A stretch of DNA of 64,000 bases from Amaurobius ferox (Eukaryota; Arthropoda; Arachnida; Araneae; Amaurobiidae), in the NCBI GenBank assembly GCA_951213105.1, contig OX578155.1, forward strand, positions 28,660,857 to 28,724,856, given 5' to 3'. This document shows, in pieces, positions 31,381 through 42,599 of this stretch. The notes below the pieces were generated by a model, which was not told the origin of the DNA, did not search any database, and saw only the letters and a list, made by a program, of their open reading frames with translations. Position numbers and translations under genes: made by a program. Each line of letters starts with the position of its first letter. Position 1 is the stretch's first letter.

Positions 31381-32546
31381 ATTTCACTTTTCTATGATAA
31401 TGAGATAGTTTCCTTTCATCTCTAGTAGATGGCGCTGTTGCAATTGTTTCCAAATTTCCTTGTAAATATCATTTATGTTTATGTTTTCGGATCAGGAAAT
31501 TGAAAAGAAATCAGAAATGTCCCAAATCATTACAATAATAACAAAACTAAATGAAAACATCAAAAGTTTTAATAATTTTCGTGTAATTCAATGTAACAGT
31601 GGATTTTAACAAACATAAATTAAAAGTAGAAATTATTTTTTCATAGTACAAATAGTGTTGGAGATTTACCCTTAAAGACACAAAATAAAATCATTTGAAA
31701 AGAGGCACAAAATTCTATCAGCTTTAGGTGTTAAATCTCTAGTTGCAGCATTGGGCACAAGAATTAATTATTTGCATTTTTATTTCTTAAACCATTTTAC
31801 TTAATGTATGTGTGGAATGCACTTTTGACAACAAATCATGTACAAATAATTTGAATCAGAGATATTTTTAGATGGATATTTTTTTTTTTTTTGAAATAGG
31901 AAAGCAAAAAGTCTATCAATTAAAATATTAAGACATGCACAGAAAAAAAAAATCTAGTACCAAAGTATCTGTATTCATACTTACCTGAATTTCCTCCAAA
32001 ACATTTTAATGTACTAATAGAAAAACATCAATTACTAAATCTAGAGGTGATGGCTTGATAAAGCACATACGTCAAAATTCCAATTTTTTTTTAATAACAT
32101 ATTTGATTTAAGATATTTATGATCTTTGTTGGGGGAAAAGCACATAAGTCAATTAGGCTTCTAAGATGGTAAAAGAACAAAAACACTTATTACAATTGTA
32201 GTGGGGTAAAAAATATAAATTAAGAAAAGTTACTATTTATTTAACTGGTAAATGTATAGCAAACTCCATAAAAATTAAATGTATATTCTGAAAATAAAAA
32301 AATAAAATTAAAAAAAAGTTCTCCCGGAAGCATCAAAATTTTCTTCCCTCGATATTTCGAAATCCTTCTTTTTGACTTAGGTGCTTTCTCCCGCCAGCTC
32401 TGGAAATATTAAATGTTATATTAAATTATATTTGTTAAATACATTGGCAGCCAGCCGCTTCCACTCCTCATCGAATCCGTAACTTTTTTATTTTTATAAT
32501 TAAATTGCATTTTTACATACATATTTTATATACATATAATGTATAA
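31381..32546. other. AT-rich non-coding stretch, shared by A and B
   Basis: Mostly A/T-rich with short homopolymers; matches 45,666-46,832 in B. I see no gene, RNA or repeat boundary. Confidence 0.4.
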
Positions 32547-33000
32547 GGAAAGTATTGTGACGGGGTCGAAAATTCGAATTCGAGTTTTCGACGGGGAAGC
32601 ACGTTTCAAGCGTCCCTGATCACGAATCGAACATTTTTGAGGTGATGTTTGTGTGTGTGTATGTGTGAAAGTATATGCGTGCGTGTGAAAGTCTGTGTGT
32701 GTGAGTGAGTGTGCGTGTGTGAAAATATGTATGCGTCAGTGAGTCTGTGGAGACGATATCTCACGAACAAATGGAGCGATTCGAATGAAATGTGGTACAA
32801 AAATTACAATCCGTAAATACTGGAAGTCTATTGTTTTTAAGCATAATCGAATGTTCAGAACACTCCTAAATTTTTGATTGAAATTTAATCAAAACCGTTA
32901 ATAAAGTTACGCAAATAGACATTTCTTATGAAAATTTCCCTTAGAAAACGATTGACATAAACTTTAGAACGTTAGCATGAGCCGTTCTCAAGATAGTGTC
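32547..33000 (+). repeat. Truncated left arm of an inverted-repeat element, copy A
   Basis: Begins GGAAAGTATTGTGACGGGGT and corresponds to the complete left arm at 46,833-47,285 in B. It includes a GT-rich microsatellite (about 32,648-32,720). It is cut at 33,000 by a U2-derived fragment, so the partner right arm is missing here. Confidence 0.65.
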
Positions 33001-33041
33001 GTTATTAGCTTAATATCTAATGTTAATTCGCTTAATATCGA
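33001..33041 (+). repeat. Degenerate tandem fragments of U2 stem IIa
   Basis: GTTATTAGCTTAATATCTAA and a second, shorter CGCTTAATATCGA precede the full U2 copy d. These look like extra partial copies of the TTATTAG-CTTAATATCTAAT stem at the duplication breakpoint. Confidence 0.5.
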
Positions 33042-33185
33042 CTGTTCTTATTAGCTTAATATCTAATACGAAGTCGACTGACTTCCATGATATTGAATTA
33101 ATTTTTGAACATTGGCATGTGGTTTAGAATTTATTCTACCCAAGCCGCAGGTTGCTTCGCAATTGCACTACATACGCTAGCGGCC
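33042..33185 (+). ncRNA. U2 snRNA-like 3' part, copy d
   Basis: Stem IIa (TTATTAG / CTAATACG), stem IIb with 6 bp GAAGTC/GACTTC, Sm site, stems III and IV. One base in stem IV differs (ATACG for ATGCG). A 3'-box-like motif follows at about 33,194-33,208. Confidence 0.7.
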
Positions 33186-33928
33186 TATATAATATGCTAA
33201 AATAGAACAAATATACTTTTCTTATTTTTCGATTGCACTTTTCGTAATAGGTGCACTTATTTGCTCCATTGTGGAGACATGTACTAATTGTGGAGACTGC
33301 CGATGAGAGCAGCCTACCACCGTTAGAGGAAGACAAGATTAACAACTCCGTATCAAACCTATCATTCTCAGGAGTGTTTACGGCAAAGCGCAAACTTGGC
33401 GCCACGAGCGAACCAGCACACCTGACCATAGCACCGACTGGAGGAGAAGAACTAAACTTTGAATGCTCCAGCTCAGCATCACTGCCCCCCGTTTCAGAAC
33501 TAGTTGCAACCTCGGGGCTGCAAACGACTGGTGCCTTGGGGACCCGGACCCCGGACCCAATAACACCCAGGAAGGAGGACCAGCACCCCACGGACATCGG
33601 CAAGGAAAAGAACGGGGATGAAGAGCACAACGAGGAAAAGCTGTAAACAGATGAAGAACTGAAGGAGTTTTGCTGACCTTCACTATTGTGATTGTATTTG
33701 TAACCTATTGTACATAATTGCATATATTGTTCATATTTTTGTATAAATGTATATATTTTGGCTCCAAATGCCACTTGTAATAAAATGTAAACAAATAAAA
33801 AACACAAAATAAAAAGAAAAAGAGAGCGGTTTGGTATTGGGTGAAATGTATGATGTCAACAAAAAAACAGAATGACGCAAATGAATGTACACTCTGAAAT
33901 AACAACTGACATTTCCCCTTTATCAAAA
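33186..33928 (+). mobile_element. Spacer plus 5'-truncated RLE element (3' tail only), unit 1
   Basis: About 100 bp of U2 spacer joins at about 33,287 to the 3' tail of an RLE element related to, but distinct from, copies 1 and 2. The join has an 11-bp direct repeat, ATTGTGGAGAC, at 33,268-33,278 and 33,287-33,297. The tail keeps the C-terminal coding region, AATAAA (33,779-33,784), a degenerate A-rich stretch and the approximately 100-bp terminal segment. It ends at U2 nucleotide 40 at 33,929. The whole 887-bp unit is repeated next door. Confidence 0.7.
33305..33646 (+). pseudogene. C-terminal tail of a related RLE polyprotein, unit 1
   Basis: An open frame encoding EEDKINNSVSNLSFSGVF, GEELNFECSSSASL, SELVATS and an acidic end (NGDEEHNEEKL). 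It aligns with the 120-codon tails of copies 1 and 2 with only in-frame length changes. The frame extends upstream into spacer sequence, so the apparent ATG at 33,251 is not its true start. This is a remnant of a second subfamily whose body is gone. Confidence 0.65.
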
Positions 33929-34072
33929 CTGTTCTTATTAGCTTAATATCTAATACGAAGTCGACTGACTTCCATGATATTGAATTAATTTTTGAACATT
34001 GGCATGTGGTTTAGAATTTATTCTACCCAAGCCGCAGGTTGCTTCGCAATTGCACTACATGCGCTAGCGGCC
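33929..34072 (+). ncRNA. U2 snRNA-like 3' part, copy e
   Basis: Intact stems IIa, IIb, III and IV and Sm site, directly after the truncated element 3' end; 3'-box-like motif just downstream. Confidence 0.72.
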
Positions 34073-34815
34073 TATATAATATGCTAAAATAGAACAAATA
34101 TACTTTTCTTATTTTTCGATTGCACTTTTCGTAATAGGTGCACTTATTTGCTCCATTGTGGAGACATGTACTAATTGTGGAGACTGCCGATGAGAGCAGC
34201 CTACCACCCTTAGAGGAAGACAAGATTAACAACTCCGTATCAAACCTATCATTCTCAGGAGTGTTTACGGCAAAGCGCAAACTTGGCGCCACGAGCGAAC
34301 CAGCACACCTTACCATAGCACCGACTGGAGGAGAAGAACTAAACTTTGAATGCTCCAGCTCAGCATCACTGCCCCCCGTTTCAGAACTAGTTGCAACCTC
34401 GGGGCTGCAAACGACTGGTGCCTTGTGGACCCGGACCCCGGACCCAATAACTCCCAGGAAGGAGGACCAGCACCCCACGGACATCGGCAAGGAAAAGAAC
34501 GGGGATGAAGAGCACAACGAGGAAAAGCTGTAAACAGATAAAGAACTGAAGGAGTTTTGCTGACCTTCACTATTGTGATTGTATTTGTAACCTATTGTAC
34601 ATAATTGCATATATTGTTCATATTTTTGTATAAATGTATATATTTTGGCTCCAAATGCCACTTGTAATAAAATGTAAACAAATAAAAAACACAAAATAAA
34701 AAGAAAAAGAGAGCGGTTTGGTATTGGGTGAAATGTATGATGTCAACAAAAAAACAGAATGACGCAAATGAATGTACACTCTGAAATAACAACTGATATT
34801 TCCCCTTTATCAAAA
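34073..34815 (+). mobile_element. Spacer plus 5'-truncated RLE element, unit 2
   Basis: A tandem copy of the 33,186-33,928 unit (period exactly 887 bp, U2 d to e to f) with a handful of substitutions. The tail frame is again open (about 34,192-34,533), with GALWTRTPD in place of GALGTRTPD. AATAAA is at 34,666-34,671. Confidence 0.7.
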
Positions 34816-34959
34816 CTGTTCTTATTAGCTTAATATCTAATACGAAGTCGACTGACTTCCATGATATTGAATTAATTTTTGAACATTGGCATGTGGTTTA
34901 GAATTTATTCTACCCAAGCCGCAGGTTGCTTCGCAATTGCACTACATGCGCTAGCGGCC
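34816..34959 (+). ncRNA. U2 snRNA-like 3' part, copy f
   Basis: The same structure as copies d and e. It marks the left edge of segmental copy B. Confidence 0.72.
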
Positions 34960-35438
34960 TATATAATATGCTAAAATAGAACAAATATACTTTTCTTATT
35001 TTTCGATTGCACTTTTCGTAATAGGTGCACTTATTTGCTCCATTGTGGAGACATGTACTAATGCTATAGAAATCGTAAGACTCCAACTATGGAGATATTT
35101 CTGTTATCTCTTATATATATATAGATAAATGATTCCATTTAATAATGTAAAATTGGTAAGATTACGGCCCCAGCGCTAACACACCAATGACAAATAGAAA
35201 AGGGTTGTCTGTACAAATAATTAAATCAACATTTACCGCAACTAAGCAAACAGTTTTTTGCCGTGAAAATAGCATTTTGTTATTTGCCTGAAAAGACAAG
35301 CGAATTGTAACATTACTCAATACTAAAAGCAGGGATGCAAAATGGCATCAGAATATTTCGCGGTGGTGATAAGTCTAGCGTGGTTTTAGACGTCGATCGA
35401 ACAGATCATTATGCTACTTCCTATTGTTTTTTGCGCAA

Positions 35439-35543
35439 ATTGCTATATCTCACAACCTATGGTTCTGACAATGCTATTTTTGATGTGGGGATGAGTCTCT
35501 TCGGAGACAGGTACCCCGCAACATGACATCTTGCATCTTGCAA
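35439..35543 (+). other. Copy-B-specific segment with Sm-like site and TTCG hairpin
   Basis: About 105 bp between GCGCAA and AAGTCTTA, absent from the two A-side spacers. It contains ATTTTTGA (35,476-35,483), like an Sm-binding site. A hairpin follows: GTCTC-TTCG-GAGAC (35,495-35,508) inside an outer GGGG/CCCC pairing (35,487-35,490 / 35,514-35,517). An Sm site plus 3' stem-loop is the layout of an snRNA 3' end, somewhat like U4. It could be an snRNA fragment or chance. Confidence 0.35.
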
Positions 35544-36057
35544 AAGTCTTAAATGGTGGCGAAAATTATTCTTTTGGGGGTAGGAGATTTGTGCAGTTAC
35601 GCGTAATAACCACACCTCCTCAATCTGTTGGTATGTATTATAATAATAAATCTCGAGTTGTTAAGGGATAATGTATATATTTTTCGATGACGCACGTATT
35701 GATAATTAAAAAAATTTAAACTATTTCAACCATTCACGAGAAGTTACTTTGCTCTGCAAATGTCAGTCTAACCTCTGAGGATATAATGCGAATGTAACCC
35801 CTTTAATACCTTTGTAAATGTTAACACAAATGAATATGCACTCACTAATGAAATCAGAATGGTGAATATCCAATAAGTGGATTGGAAATATAAATCAGAT
35901 GAAAATGTTAAGATAAATACGGATGGAAATGTTGGTCATGTGATCGTAAATAACGAGGTAAATTTTGTAATTGTATCTGCTAATGGTCATGTTAATGGTG
36001 AATAGCCAGGCACTTTGACTCTCATCATTCGCCATACATTGGCCAGAACGTGAACCA

Positions 36058-37440
36058 TTTAGCCGTCCTAGGATGTTGCCCCAGGCACACCAGAGGGGGG
36101 CGGAACACAACATTCATGCCTTACCTATGACTCGAACTCACAACGGGGCGGTCGAAACCACATAAAGAGTAACCATATAAAGAGTACTACGTTTCGGAAA
36201 TATTTTTGAATAAAATGCGTTTTGTGACATTGGTAACCCATTGGTAACCATTGGTAAACCATTCCCAAAAGCAAAATATTTAACTAAATGTAAGCAAAAT
36301 ATTTTACTGATATTATTGCCTGATATTAGCGTCTGACGGGGACGAATTCAGAAATAATAAGCTTAACTCTTTAATGTGGAACAAAAATCTAATGTAATAT
36401 AATAAAAGAAATATTACTTTTCATACTTAGAAAATGATCTTTGACAGATATCCTTAGCATAAAACAGGAAGTCCAGGCTGGAAGCTTCAGGTTCGAGGAG
36501 GTTTGTTAATATTTACGCGAAGATCCTGACGATACTGTATATTTAGGAGCCTTAGCGCAGAGGAGTGCGCCCTTCCCCCCCCCCCCCCCCCCATATGAAA
36601 CCTGCATAGGACACTATATCCACCAGTTTAACAATTCCCAATAAAATAATTTTTCGGCTAAAAAATATTATTCAGACACATATTTTTATAATTAAGTTTT
36701 TTAATTTTTAATATAACAACGTAACTTTTTAAATAATAGATCTGCAATCATCAGTGACTGATGCAGCCTGAACGGAAGTTGTATTGTCAGTCACCGATGA
36801 CTAACAAGGCTTAATTTTAAATTGTTTCCACTTTAAACTAATTCGTCTAACACGTTTTGAATATTCGTCTTGCCACAGCCACATTTTTATTAGAAAAAAT
36901 GAGGGAAAGGATATAGTGAGACATACAAGGATTATTTTTTAATTGTTTTCACCTTAACCTAATTGTAATTACATAACAGTTACTAAGAATTCGATAATAA
37001 TAGATATACAGATTATTACAATTTCTAAAAATAAGTCTTGCCACACCCACATTTTATTATAAGAAGTAGTATATATAGGAAATATTTTTGAATCAAATGC
37101 GTATCGTGACACATACATGGTTTGCTCTTTAATTGTTTCCATTTTAAACTAATTGTAATTACATACCAGTTACTAGAAATTCGTTACTCATTACTAAACT
37201 GATTACAATTTTGAAATATTAGTTTGCCACACCCACATTTTTATTATAAAGAGCTATGTATATAGGAAAGATTTTGGATGAAAAGGATATAGGGAGACAT
37301 ACAAGGATTACTTTTTAATTGTTTCCACATTAACCTAATTGTAATTGCATAACAGTTACTAGGAATTTGATAATAATAGATATACAGATTAAAATTTCTA
37401 AATACAAGTTTGACCACACCCACATTTTTATTAGATAGAA
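36058..37440. repeat. Non-coding and about 190-bp tandem repeats, copy B
   Basis: Counterpart of 18,357-19,759. No gene. The C tract near 36,574-36,592 is longer than in A, and the tandem array lies at about 36,815-37,433. Confidence 0.6.
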
Positions 37441-37845
37441 CCCTACCTTGTGTCCCATTCAAGGAAAAAAATTCTGAGAATTGTTCAGGATACGCAACAG
37501 ATGGCGCTGCAGTTAAAATTCAAAGGCTCATATCAGACAATGCTACTCTTTTCTATGCAAAATGTTTGTATTTTTATATTAAAAATTTAAATAAACTAAC
37601 TGTTTATAATATGTTTTGATTTCAAAATAGGGTTTAAAGGAGAAAAATTTCCCCCCAGGAACAATTCCTTTTATAGTTGATACGGAGATATTAATGCAAA
37701 CTTTATATTTTTTAATTCCTTTCTTCAATTAAATAGACTGTTTCATCGATCTGTGATGCATTGAATTTTCATTTTTATTTTCAGTATTGTCTTGTAAAAC
37801 ATTTCATTATTATTTGGTAAGCAAACGTTTATTTTTATTTGGATA

Positions 37846-39863
37846 TCTATATAATAAAAGGCAATGTCTGTGTGTCTGTCTGTGTGTCTGTCTTATACAC
37901 TATACGTTTCGCGACCGCGCGTCGGAGAGCTACGAAATTTGGCAATCGGAGACCCGGGGGGGAGGGAAGGGGACACGTGAAAACCGATTTTTAAAATTTT
38001 AATTATTTTTTTATTTATTTAATGTTTTATGCGATTTCGACCGTTTTTTGCCCTTTTTGCCCTTTTTTCTCCACGATGCAGACATCGTAGAAAAAAACAA
38101 ATTACACCATCGGAAAGAGAAGAGAATTTCGAGTAGAAATATATCAATTTCAAATCTGAATTTCGATTTCTAATATTTTTTAAAGATTTTAAAACAAAAG
38201 TCACTTTTTGCTCAAGAAAACGATTTTTGGTTTTTAAATTCTCGCATCGCGAAAAGTACTCATAATTTCGACTAATAATTTACATTTTCAGAAAGGTCAA
38301 ACATCTGGCATTCTTACAAGTCCAATCTGGTCCAGAAATAATGAAAATTGCCTTCAGGATGGCAATTTTAAAGACGCCATGATTTTAAATTTGTCGGCTA
38401 CCGGCTCAGTTCCTCAACCGCATTTTCCCCCCATCCGCATTAGTTTCTTCCCCGTCTCCATGGAGACCGCGCTTTCGGTTTTAACTGAATTACGAGCATA
38501 AGTGTTGTATACATCGGGCGAAATTATTATATTTATATGATATTTTAAATGGATATTTTTAAATGGATATTTTAAATAATTTAAATGATTGAATTATGGT
38601 GGTTTGAATTGTGGTGATGTATTTGAAATTATTATATTTATGGATTGGTGGAACGATATGGTTGATTTTTTTATTTTAAATGGATATTTGAATTTATGGA
38701 TATTTTAATTTATAGATATTTTAAATGGATATTTTAATTTTATGGCTATTTTAAATGATGGAACGATGGAACGAGGATGGTGGAATTAAGAGCCTAGCAT
38801 ATGTTCGTTATAAATTTAAATTAGCGCGCGGGAAGTTAGCGCGCGAGAATTGCACTCGGTAGGCCTGGGTTCGATTCCCGCCACTGATGCGGAGTACGAT
38901 CACCTTAAACATATGGGTCGATAATTCCTTCCGAGAGGTTGGTGGCAGGGAAAGGAGGGTACGGTCTCTGTGGATGCCTCCCCCACTGGGTCCTGGTCCA
39001 AATTGGGTGAATAAAAAGAAAGTTATGGAGATTGTCGCGGAGGGCGCGGTAGCCCAGTGGTTAGCGTGCGGGAATTTCACTCGGTAGGCCCGGGTTCGAT
39101 TCCCTCCACTGACAAAACTGCTGCCGTGTTCACGCGGAGTACGATCACGTTAAACATGTGGGTCCGTAAGTCCTTCCGAGAGGTTGGTGGTAGAGGAAGG
39201 AGGGTACGCACCCTGTGGATGACTTTCCCACTGGGTTCCGGTCTAAATTGGGTGAATAAAAAGAAGGTTATGGAGATTGTCGCGGAGGGCGCGGTAGCCC
39301 AGTGGTTGGCGCGCGGGAATTGCACTCGGTAGGCTAGGGTTCGATTGCCGCCACTGCCAAAACTGCTGCCATTTTCACGCGGAGTACGATCACGTTAAAC
39401 ATGTGAATCCGTAAGTCCTTCCGAGAGGTTGTTGGTAGAGGAAGGAGGGTACGGACCCTGTGGATGCCTCCCCTACTGGGTTCCGGTCTAAATTGGGTGA
39501 ATAAAAAGAAGTTTATGGAGATTGTCGCGGAGGGCGCGGTAGCCCAGTGGTTAGCGCGCGGGATTTGCACTAGGTAGGTCCGGGTTCGATTCCCGCCACT
39601 GCCAAAACTGCCGCCGTGTTCAGGCGGAGTACGATCACGTTAAACATGCGGGACCGTAAGTCCTTCCGAGAGGTTGGTGGTAGGGGAAGGAGGGTACGGT
39701 CCCTGTGGATGCCTCCCCCACTGAGTTCCTGTCTAAATTGGGTGGCACTTCCTGGTAGGTCGTTCCTTCTGGTAGGTCGCGCCAGCGAGTGTGCCACGGT
39801 TAGAATTTGCCACGGTCAGAATTTTCAAGGGTAGCGAACAGGCTGGTCGCCAAAGGCGGCTAG
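37846..39863 (+). mobile_element. Helitron-like non-autonomous insertion
   Basis: Comparison with copy A (25,389 region) shows a 2,018-bp insertion. It begins TCTATATAATAAAAGGCAAT after a host A and ends GGCGGCTAG before a host T: the 5'-TC, 3'-CTRR, A-to-T target pattern of Helitrons. There is no target-site duplication. A short hairpin (39,846-39,851 with 39,855-39,860, loop AAA) sits at the 3' end, closer than usual. No Rep or helicase ORF is present. About half of its length is a tandem tRNA-SINE array. The host side differs by 3 bp in an AT repeat, probably slippage. Confidence 0.65.
38796..39757 (+). repeat. Tandem tRNA-derived SINE units (245-bp period)
   Basis: Four head-to-tail units, the first incomplete, starting at 39,041, 39,286 and 39,531 for the complete ones. 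Each has a tRNA-like head with A box TAGCCCAGTGG and B box GGTTCGATTCC (near 38,868, 39,093, 39,338 and 39,593). A shared body follows (GGAGTACGATCACGTTAAAC, CCGAGAGGTTG, GGGTGAATAAAAAGAA). The A and B boxes are pol III internal promoter elements. I do not call these functional tRNA genes because no tRNA cloverleaf or anticodon arm can be drawn with confidence. Confidence 0.7.
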
Positions 39864-41290
39864 TATCATATAAATTCAACTTATAACTTGGGGAGGGATA
39901 CAAAATGAATGCAAATTTACACTAAATTTGTTTTAAATAATGCATTTGTAGAAAGAAATGCATATAAACTTTCTTTTATACAAAAAATTAAATAAAATAG
40001 CTCATATTAAACTTGAATAAATTCTTTAAATAAATACTTTTGTGAGTTGTGTTTTGGGAAAAATGCAGTGAAATATATCTTAGTATAATTAAATAATAAA
40101 ATTAACTTGGCAGCTCATATTTTTAGCCTATTACTACAGTGTCTAGAAGTTCTAGGCACTGTACTATTACTGTAAATCCTTAAAGACATATCTATATATA
40201 ACACTATTAAGGTAAGTATATTCTATCTTGATTACATTTTCATTACGATGTTTTTTATTTATTTATTTAAACGTATCTTACATGCATGAGTCCATATCAA
40301 GATTTAGTTCTAGATTTTAAATGCAAAGAAAATACTACATCATTGTTATAACTTTAATTTAAGCGTTGTATCAGCCATATTCAACCTATCGTAACTATAT
40401 ATATTTAATAAATCAATTTTGCATTAATCAATTTGACATCATATTAAGAACCTTTAAATAAATTTATTCTTCATGTTAGAATTCAAACTTCATTGAATTA
40501 ATTTCATGCTTTCAACAATAAATTTGCACCACTTGAAAGAAAATGATAGTATAAATTGAACAAAATATTTACGGATTTCTTACTTTATATTACATAACAA
40601 GTTTAACAAGTTTAATATAATACAATGTCTAATAAAAAAACAAATGTATAAAATAGATATATACAGAAAAATACATGTTTAAAGTACATTAACTACTTTA
40701 GAGGAAACAAAAACTAAATTATAAAATAGGAGATATTTCAATAACAAAAAAAATAACATTATTATTTTAATATTTTATATGCATTTCATTTATTCAAATG
40801 CATTATTTACATTTACTCATCTTTTGAAATTTTACTTTGTTTCTTTTTGTACATTTGTCTCTGTTGATACTTTTAATATAAAAATGAAGTCTGGTTATCG
40901 AGTAAAATCTCCACAATGATTCTTTCAGTTTAACTTTGTGGCTAAACCTATAAACCTAATGTGGAGTTTGACAAGTGTCAAATAAATCCCTTATAATATG
41001 TCTGTGAAGTAAATTTAAAGAGAAACATGTTGTAAATTTGTACTCTAAGATTTTAATAAAATTAAATAGATTCATTGATTAAATTATTAATCAAATTATG
41101 GTTTATCAAAATTTAACTAGAGCACAGTCTAATCGATAACTTCCATTGATGACAACAGATGGCTCTACACTCTCTTGCTCTCCATTTTTACCCGATGTGT
41201 CTTGAATTATTGAAGCATGTTTTTCAAAACTTCTCTCGTACGAAAGCCACAGTAGGTATTCTAGGCACTGTATTGCAAACTACAGCGACT

Positions 41291-42599
41291 CCAGTCATTC
41301 ATTATATTTTGAAGTATAGTGACTGGAATATTCTAGGCACTGTACTTCTATAAGAATATTCCAGGCACTGAAATATTCTAGACACTGTACTTCAAACACA
41401 ATTCTGAGAATCTACAACTTTGACAAACATTCACTGATCGTTAATAGACACCTTTATACTTCATTTTTTCATCGTGAAAGAAGTAAATTCATTGCATTAT
41501 ATAGCGAAATTCATGTGCAGCCCACATCAGATTTTTTATATTTAACGTCTGATAAAATCAACTTAAAAAAAAATCTCTGTTAAAAATCATCTGCACCTGA
41601 TATATTGATAGAAAATCTAGCTTCAGAAATTGAGTTGATTAGACTCTTTCCCAAGTGGCATGTATAAATTTTTCTATGTTTTTTACTTTCCCTGCAATAT
41701 ATGGTAATGTATAAGTATTGGAATCAAGATGAAAATTGCAATTGGAGTTTTCGAAGAATCTACACGCTTTGGGACCTCTAAAACACGAAAAAGCATTTTT
41801 AGAGTGATGTTTGTCTCTCTCTCACTCTCTCTGTGTGTGTGTGTGTTTCTCCGTGCAATGTACGTATCCACTATAACTAAAAAACTAATTGACCAAATTT
41901 CATGAAATTTGGCATGTTATTCACTTGTGGGTGACCCTGGTGCTGATTAGATTTATATGCGATTCGGGATAAAAGAACCTGCATTTGTCTTTTTTTTTTT
42001 CGAAATGGCCCATAAAAATTGTCTGTATCAACTCTAGCTGAAAAACTAATAGACCGAAGTTTACAAAATTTGTTGGTAAGGTTCTTGTGGGTGACCCTGG
42101 TGCAGATTAGATTTTGTTACGATGCGGAAAGAAAGAACCTGGCTTGTTTCTTTTGCGAAATGGCCTGCAAAAGTCATCAAAATCTGAAACAAAACACTAC
42201 GTATTCTTAAAAATGTCAATTACATGCTTGATTTATATGTAATTTTTTACGATGAATAGAATAAGATCAACCCCATTACTCTAGAACTAGTCGTCCTCAA
42301 GATTTTTATTATTTTTCGCATTTTTGCTACGCCGGTTTTGAAAATACGTTTAGTTACCAAATGAAAATTGATATAAAAGTGCAAACTCAGTGGAATGTCC
42401 AATAATTATGCATATCATTTTGAGGAATTAAACTCAATTCAATGAATTATTAACAAAATAAAGAGAAAATGAATTTGAGTCTGTTGGGAAAGTCATGTGC
42501 TGTCCACATCAGATATTCTAACATGTTATTTACCTCATTAACACTGTTACATGTTATTTAACTAATTCATGATAGCTAACTGTTGCTATAAGTTAAACT
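41291..42599. other. Central loop of the foldback element, copy B
   Basis: Counterpart of 27,326-28,631; no gene. Confidence 0.5.

Larger units (their letters stand above)
14724..33000 (+). repeat. Segmental duplication, copy A
   Basis: This block matches 34,816-47,285 (copy B) almost base for base outside four lineage-specific changes: LINE insertions at 15,880-18,345 and 19,773-24,976 and a 505-bp tandem duplication here, and a Helitron-like insertion plus a 273-bp duplication in B. At its right end the match stops exactly where a U2 stem IIa fragment begins (33,001). B continues into the rest of an inverted-repeat element, so A looks like the truncated, derived copy. Confidence 0.85.
37441..41290 (+). 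repeat. Left arm of foldback element, copy B (interrupted by Helitron)
   Basis: Same arm as 24,990-27,325 but without the 505-bp duplication and with 2 kb of Helitron inserted after 37,845. Confidence 0.7.

Noticed and set aside
33251..33646. Independent 131-aa gene
   Set aside because: Its first codons are spacer sequence; only the C-terminal tail of a retrotransposon protein is homologous.
39041..39603. tRNA genes
   Set aside because: A and B boxes are present, but the units are tandem 245-bp SINE-like repeats and a sound cloverleaf with an anticodon arm is not evident.
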